From Tanytarsus gracilentus (lineage: Eukaryota > Arthropoda > Insecta > Diptera > Chironomidae), in NCBI GenBank assembly GCA_038502055.1, contig JAXRKN010000036.1, positions 2,046,001-2,110,000 of the forward strand: a stretch of DNA of 64,000 nucleotides, in the 5' to 3' direction. The translations under genes were made by a program, and so were the position numbers. Each line of letters opens with the position of its first letter. The first letter of the stretch is position 1. This document shows positions 58,613 to 64,000 of this stretch, in pieces. The notes beneath the pieces are model-generated. The model ran no database searches. It worked only from the letters and a program-made list of their open reading frames with translations, and was not told where the DNA came from.

Positions 58613-61600
58613 ATGATGTCTCAACTCGGACTTGGATTAATTTTCGCGCTCTTGTTCTTGACGGTAAAAATTGTGCGACCGACGCGTAAAAAATGTGGCT
58701 GTTAGGAAGATACTTTAATGTGTGACTATGTCAAATGGATTTATTGCTAAATGAGAGAAAATGGAATTCCTTCTGTCTAATAACTTCCATTCCCAACATT
58801 CAAAGATTGTCTCACGCAAAAATTCTTCTTCTTATTGAGAGTGGCATAAATCCACTTTTAAGGCTTTCGTTGCTTAGTGAAATTTTACTGTGCAAATTAA
58901 GCTTGTAAAATTTCCTAAAATAATTTTTTATGAAAGAAATTAGTTGAAGAATTTAATTTCGAGGAATGGGGAATTGACGTTTTTAAAAAATAGCTGAAAA
59001 ATTAAATTTTGCTAAAAAATTTAACAAATATTCGTTGAAATATTTTTAATTTCTCTCATAAAAATATTAAAAAACTACAAAGTTTGTAAATTCCATTAAA
59101 AAATTAATTATAAATTTATTTTTGTCGCTTTATGATTTTTACCTGTACTACAAATGTTACCGTTAAGTTAAATCTATAATTTTCCTCGTTTTCAATAGAC
59201 AATTGTATACAAAAAGTATACTTTTATTTAAATTTACGGCTTCAACGGGTTTCATGTCCCACGCAGGGATTTTTATTGAGAAAATATTCAAAGCCCTTTT
59301 TGAAAAATTTTATTAATTTCAACGGCTTTTAAAAAATTGTGAATTTACTAGAAAATAAATAAAAAATAAATTCAAAAAAAAAACATTTTATAAAAATTTG
59401 GTTAACTGTGAAAAGGAATTAAAAGGCAAATCCGTTGTTATGGTTATTGATTTCAATTGAAAAGGAATTTTATCGCGACTAAAATATCATCATTAAAATT
59501 TAATTTCGATAAAAATTAAACGCTTAAATCTTAAATAAGTTATTAAAAAAGTTCCATGAATTTTATTAATGACCAAAGTTATGTTCTGTCGAACTTATTT
59601 AAATCATTTCAAAAAAACTTTGCCAAAGTCTTAATTATATTTTTAATCTCTTAAAAGGTCGAATTATTCACGTGGAAAAGATTAATTTTAAATACCCATT
59701 TAATTCGACACGACTAGATAAAAAAAGGTGTTTGATCATCCATAAAAATGATTAAGAGTGCTACACCCTCACAGTGAAAGATTATTGATGAGCGGGTTTA
59801 AGACAAAATTTTTTTAAGAACATTGAAAGCATGCCTAAAGGATTAAGAAAAAAAGCTCAAACATTTTAAATGCAAAACGAAGCCTTAAAGCTAACAAAAG
59901 TTTCAAACTTTTTTCTTCCTCAATGCTAAAGTGTACGATAAAAATAATTATTTTCTCATTCTCTGTTTTGCCGTCTCGTTCGCAGCAATAATAATTAATC
60001 CCTTCATTTAATGCCTTAGAAGTGTCACCTATTGTTTGTAATCGGTTTTAATTTCATAAGCACATGATGCTTATCGAAACGTTCTGAAATTACTGATTTT
60101 GTTTAATGAGGTCTTATAAAAGGATTAAAATTTACAGACTTAAGTTGTCAAGCAAAGAATTGACTTAACTTTAATAACTGCCAAACACTCAAAAATTATG
60201 AAAATTTCGAATTTCGTGGAAAGCTGAAAAACATAAAACTGTACAAAGATTTTACATTGAATTTAAGTCTTTTCTACATAAAATTCTTAAATCTTTTTCA
60301 ATCAAACTCAAATTTATTTAAAGTATTTTCTACTTATTTTTTCCACCTCCTCCTCCCCTCAAAATGATTAGTGTTTATGAACCCACTTAGTTATTAGCAA
60401 AAAGTCTTGTATCCTTCATCGAGTCCACCCAATATCTACAAAATGACTTTGCTATATTTTTTACGCCTTAACTTAATTTTTCTTGCGTCATAACAACTTG
60501 CGAAAAAAACATTCATTAGCAACTCAGAGTTAAAAAATTCTTATCACGTATCTAGGTTAGCGGACAATATTCGGAAGATGCAATTGAGGAGGAAATTAAT
60601 GCAATTACGCGGGCGTTGGAGAATACGAAATATCCAATGCACCGACAGGCACTCGAAAATGCTCTTGTCTCCGTTTTAAGAATGTACTATAACGATGATT
60701 ACGAGCAATTGGATGATGATGAAAAGCGCTCGATTGCGACTCTCGCGAAAAATGGCCAACTACCATCGCGGGAACCCGATATCGAGTTAGATGCGTTGGG
60801 AGAAGAAGATGAGAATGGAAACAAGCGAAATCTCGCATCGGTTGCCCGTCAGTGGCAATTTTCCAGCGGAAAACGTAACATTGGTTCTCTAATGCGAAAC
60901 AACATGTATGCTGGAGGAAAGAGAAATATTGGATCAATTGCAAGGGGTGGATTTGGAAAGAGAAATATTGGATCAATTGCAAGGACCGGATTTGGAAAGA
61001 GAAATGTTGGAACTCTCGCGCGGGACTGGGCATTGCCGAAATTTACTGGAGCTAAATATACTGACGGTAATGTATTTGAAATTACTTTTCTGTCTTGAAC
61101 TAACTTTGAAGATGATTGATTTGCTCTTGCTTTGTGTGACTTGAGAACTCTGTTAAGGCAGATAATTTAAATAATGAAAGTTTAGAAACTCTTCTTAAGA
61201 TTTCCTTGAAATATTTCTTCTTATTTTAAAACGAGCGAATGTCTTAAGAGTATCGCTTTTTCAAAAAGTTTTGAATCTATTTCTGTAAAATCTATTCAGT
61301 GGGTTTTAAATTTAAATAATGACATCCACACATATCAGGGGGTGAGAAACTTGTTCATGCTAAATTTTTATATATGAGTTTGTAATTTATTTACTTCATT
61401 AATGTAAAAATAATTGTAATTAATAACTGTTTATAAAAATATTCAAATACTATTTTCTCACCCCCTTCACATGCATGAGGATTTTTCGCCTAAAATGACC
61501 CGATTTTAATGTTCAAATATTTTTTCGTCAAACACAGATGGTAAACGCAATATTCAATCCATGAAGAATACAATCAAGGGACGCAAAAAGCGCGACATTG

Positions 61601-61975
61601 GCGATGGTTTACTTTCCGACTCTCTTCTATACCCTTCCGATTACGATGAGTTTGCTGATGAATATCCTTTGGAAAAAAGATTCTTGGGTAAGTCATATAT
61701 TTTTTTAGGGTTGTCATAAAATTTACCACAAAAATAAAGCGTAAAATTTTCCCATAACCTCTGACACTTTTAATGCCTCAACAAAAAATTTTATTTAAAA
61801 ATCTCTGCATAAAGAGCTTCTTGACACGTCAGCAACAACAACAATACCGTCATTCGAGAAGAGACATATAGGTGCAATTGCAAGAAGTGGCTGGATGCCA
61901 GCTTTCCGTCCATTTAATAATCGCTTTAGTCGATCCGGACGTACCGAGAATATGGAAAGACTTGTAAATTATTAA
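58613..61975 (+). CDS. NPLP1: Neuropeptide-like precursor 1
   Basis: Secreted prohormone cleaved at Lys-Arg sites to give several peptides. Exons 58613-58663, 60556-61066, 61538-61687 and 61815-61975 join to 290 residues. Exon 1 is a signal peptide (MMSQLGLGLIFALLFLT). The second exon carries the hallmark series: SIATLAKNGQLPS, NLASVARQWQFSSG, NIGSLMRNNMYAGG, NIGSIARGGF-G, NIGSIARTGF-G and NVGTLARDWALPKF, separated by KR. Later exons add NIQSMKNTIKG, DIGDGLLSDSL and HIGAIARSGWMPAFRPF. A glycine before KR predicts C-terminal amidation of several. Two units are a near-perfect 39-bp tandem duplication. Intron 1 is 1.9 kb and intron 2 carries a MITE-like element. AATAAA lies at 62097. Confidence 0.95.
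60916..60993 (+). repeat. 39-bp tandem duplication in NPLP1 coding sequence
   Basis: Units 60916-60954 and 60955-60993 differ at only two or three bases and each encode one GKRNIGSIAR-type peptide unit. A third, more diverged unit begins at 60994. The duplication preserves the reading frame and adds a peptide copy. Confidence 0.9.
61337..61466. repeat. MITE-like element, AGGGGGTGAGAAA termini (copy 3), in NPLP1 intron 2
   Basis: Perfect 13-bp terminal inverted repeats AGGGGGTGAGAAA (61337-61349) and TTTCTCACCCCCT (61454-61466) bound 130 bp of AT-rich DNA. The best-preserved of the three copies in the window. Confidence 0.7.
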
Positions 61976-62758
61976 ATTTTTCTCTTTCTCAATGTGTCAA
62001 ATATTTTTTATGTGACAGACTAGGATGTATGCAAGAAGCGCCTTGTAACTGTTTAGAATAGACTAAAAATATATTAGAATTAATGTTTTATGTCTCAATA
62101 AATTATTTCTAATACACCAAGGGATGGAAATTTTTCTTAATTTCCATTCCAACATTTTTGAATATCAATTTATGTTGACACAAAACTAGAGATCCTTAAA
62201 TCATCGATTATGCGATTTCGATGATCATCGATGACAAAAAGTTCATCATCGATGATCATCGATGCATCGATGACGAACTTTTGATCTGAATTTCTGAGAA
62301 AAACCTGGAATTTTTAAAAAAAAACAAGGAGTGTTTTTTCATAGAGTATAAAGTAGGACGAATTTGCTGTCTTTTTGGCTGTATCTGAATTTTTCTGAGC
62401 TTGATTGAAAGTCAACGAATTTTTTTTGAAATTCACAATAAGGCTTAAAAATTAATAATAAAAAATTCATAAAAAAAAATAGAACTAAATTTCCGTTTTC
62501 GCTCTTGTTTTAAAAATAAAATTATATTTTTAGTGTCCCCGAAGTGGTGTACACTTATATGCCCTGCTTTCCGTCGTCCGTCCGTCGTCGTCGTGTTCCT
62601 GTTCGGGCCCCTGGGCGTAGGTTTCGGGTTTCGCAAATGATGTTATGCTCTGTTTTGCCAAATCAATAATATCCTCTCTCCACTTTAAGTTGTTATTAAA
62701 AAAATATTAAATATGGGGGTGTTGCGGCAATATAAATTTAAGGGGTAATTTTTAAGCC
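61976..62758. other. NPLP1 3' UTR and downstream non-coding DNA
   Basis: After the polyadenylation signal of NPLP1 the sequence holds an ATCGATG-based palindrome (listed separately) and a short GTC-rich patch (62570-62600). I see no gene. Confidence 0.55.
62201..62280. repeat. ATCGATG palindromic repeat cluster
   Basis: Several ATCGATG/ATGATC words occur in 80 bp. The half AAGTTCATCATCGATG (62239-62254) is the inverted copy of CATCGATGACGAACTT (62265-62280) with one mismatch, forming a strong potential hairpin. Confidence 0.7.
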
Positions 62759-62794
62759 TTGAGAAAAATTTTAGTCGTGTCGATTGACTCGTCT

Positions 62795-63455
62795 TGGTTC
62801 TTGCTGGTGTCGGTTCTTCAGTGGTGTCGGTTCTTGCTGGTGTTGGTTCCTCAGCTGGTGTTGGTTTCTCAGCTGGATGTTGGTTTCGCTGAGTATTGGT
62901 TCCTCCGTGGTGTTGGTTCCTCCACTGGTGTTGGTTCCTCCACTGGTGTTGGTTCCTCCGCTGGTGTTGGTTCCTCGTGGTGTTGGTTTCTAGCTGGATG
63001 TTGGTTCCTCAGCTGGATGTTGGTTCCTCCGCTGGTGTTGGTTCCTAAGCTGGTGTTTGTTCCTCCACTGGTGTTGGTTCCTCAGCTGGATGTTGGTTCC
63101 TCAGCTGGATGTTGGTTCCTCAGCTGGTGTTGGTTCCTCAGCTGGATGTTGGTTCCTCAGCTGGATGTTGGTTCCTCCGCTGGATGTTGGTTACTAAGCT
63201 GGATGTTGGTTCCTCCGCTGGATGTTAGTTCCTCCACTGGTGTGGTTCCCGCTGGATGTTGGTTCCTCGGCTGGATGTTGGTTCCTCGGCTGGATGTTGG
63301 TTCCTCCGCTGGATGTTGGTTCCTCAGCTGGATGTTGGTTCCTCAGCTGGATGTTGGTTCCTCAGCTGGATGTTGGTTCCTCAGCTGGATGTTGGTTCCT
63401 CAGCTGGATGTTGGTTCCTCAGCTGGATGTTGGTTCCTCAGCTGGATGTTAATTC
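62795..63455. repeat. Minisatellite, 19-bp unit (18-bp variants)
   Basis: About 35 tandem copies of TTCCTCAGCTGGATGTTGG and the 18-bp variant GGTGTTGGTTCCTCCACT. The array is nearly homogeneous at its 3' end (about 63300-63450) and mixed at the 5' end, suggesting directional expansion. Because 19 is not a multiple of 3 the unit lacks stops in several frames, producing long but meaningless open frames (Cys/Trp/Leu-rich). Confidence 0.95.
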
Positions 63456-63474
63456 CTCTATAGAATGGCCTCTC

Positions 63475-63690
63475 CGAGACTTCTCCAAAATGGCTGCTCC
63501 AAAAAAGACTTCTCCAAAATGGCTGCTCCAAAAAAGACTTCTCCGAGACTTCTCCAAAATGGCTGCTCCAAAAATGACTTCTCCAAAATGGCTACTCCAA
63601 AAAAGACTTCTCCGAAACTTTTTCAAAATGGCTTCTCCAAGACTTCTCCTAAAAAACTTGTGCAATACTTGTCCAAGGTTTCTCTAAAAA
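63475..63690. repeat. Second minisatellite, about 29-bp unit
   Basis: Tandem copies of a unit beginning CTTCTCCAAAATGGCTGCTC and ending in an A run, with short CTTCCGAGA-like interruptions. It abuts the 19-bp array directly. Frames through it are open on both strands but reflect only the repeat. Confidence 0.9.
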
Positions 63691-64000
63691 AAAATTCTCT
63701 AGAAAATTCCCGAAAAAAATCTTCCACATAATTACATTTCCTTAGCATTTCCAATGCTGATCAGTTACAAGTGGGTTACACGGCAACACCCACGTGTGGG
63801 TTTTGAAACATTTTTTTAAATAAATCACTTAACACTTTATACTTGTTTACACGAGTAAACAAAATGAATTGAGGAAAGCTAAAATTTTTTGGTAATGAAA
63901 TCAACAATTATATAAATGTAAATATTAATATTTGAAGATTTTTTTATTAAAGTGACATTAAAAACATTAATTAAAATTATAAATTTTAATTTAATTTTTT
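63691..64000. other. Unannotated window end
   Basis: AT-rich DNA after the minisatellites with no gene or repeat that I can recognise. Confidence 0.6.

Noticed and set aside
62759..63463. Long Cys/Trp/Leu-rich frame (234 codons)
   Set aside because: It is a read-through of the 18/19-bp minisatellite; several frames are open for the same reason.

Overview
This is an AT-rich animal nuclear window, almost certainly from an insect and probably a nematoceran fly or midge. The evidence is short GT-AG introns (many 50-70 nt), an insect-type NPLP1 neuropeptide precursor, a CG33557-like bHLH factor, a CARPB-type carbonic anhydrase-related protein, and low GC outside exons. I rebuilt exons by reading splice sites and checking that phases and total lengths stay in frame. 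No tRNA, rRNA or CRISPR was seen.

Layout. At 127-1526 lie the last three exons of the phosphorylase kinase alpha regulatory subunit. A mostly empty stretch follows, with one small two-exon gene (4411-4708). At 7.6-12.6 kb is a detoxification-type cluster: an intact UDP-glycosyltransferase (+), an intact SDR16C-like dehydrogenase converging on it (-), and a second, decayed SDR copy with a frameshift and an in-frame stop. From 12.6 to 29 kb I see no gene. A carbonic anhydrase-related gene with 11 exons, two of them microexons, occupies 29.1-32.6 kb.

The most striking region is 36.06-48.24 kb. It is an inverted segmental duplication whose roughly 3.9-kb arms each carry an intact CFAP206 (cilium) gene and an intact TCF15/scleraxis-type bHLH gene, arranged tail to tail. 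The unduplicated spacer is almost exactly one gene, BBS7 (BBSome subunit). The right arm is interrupted by a roughly 1.7-kb insertion that itself begins with a perfect 248-bp hairpin repeat, so the left arm preserves the empty site. BBS7 has a textbook RFX X-box upstream, and X-box-like sites lie in the promoters of both CFAP206 copies and of a coiled-coil TPH-domain gene further right. A ciliary regulatory theme therefore links several genes here.

At 52.9-57.9 kb there are three tightly packed genes: ALKBH7 (mitochondrial dioxygenase, +), the TPH-domain coiled-coil gene (-), and DNA ligase III (+). The last two share a bidirectional promoter. NPLP1 spans 58.6-62.0 kb with a 1.9-kb first intron and a recent 39-bp peptide-repeat duplication. 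The window ends in two minisatellites (19-bp and about 29-bp units). Short terminal-inverted-repeat elements, hairpin modules and poly-T tracts are scattered through the non-coding parts.
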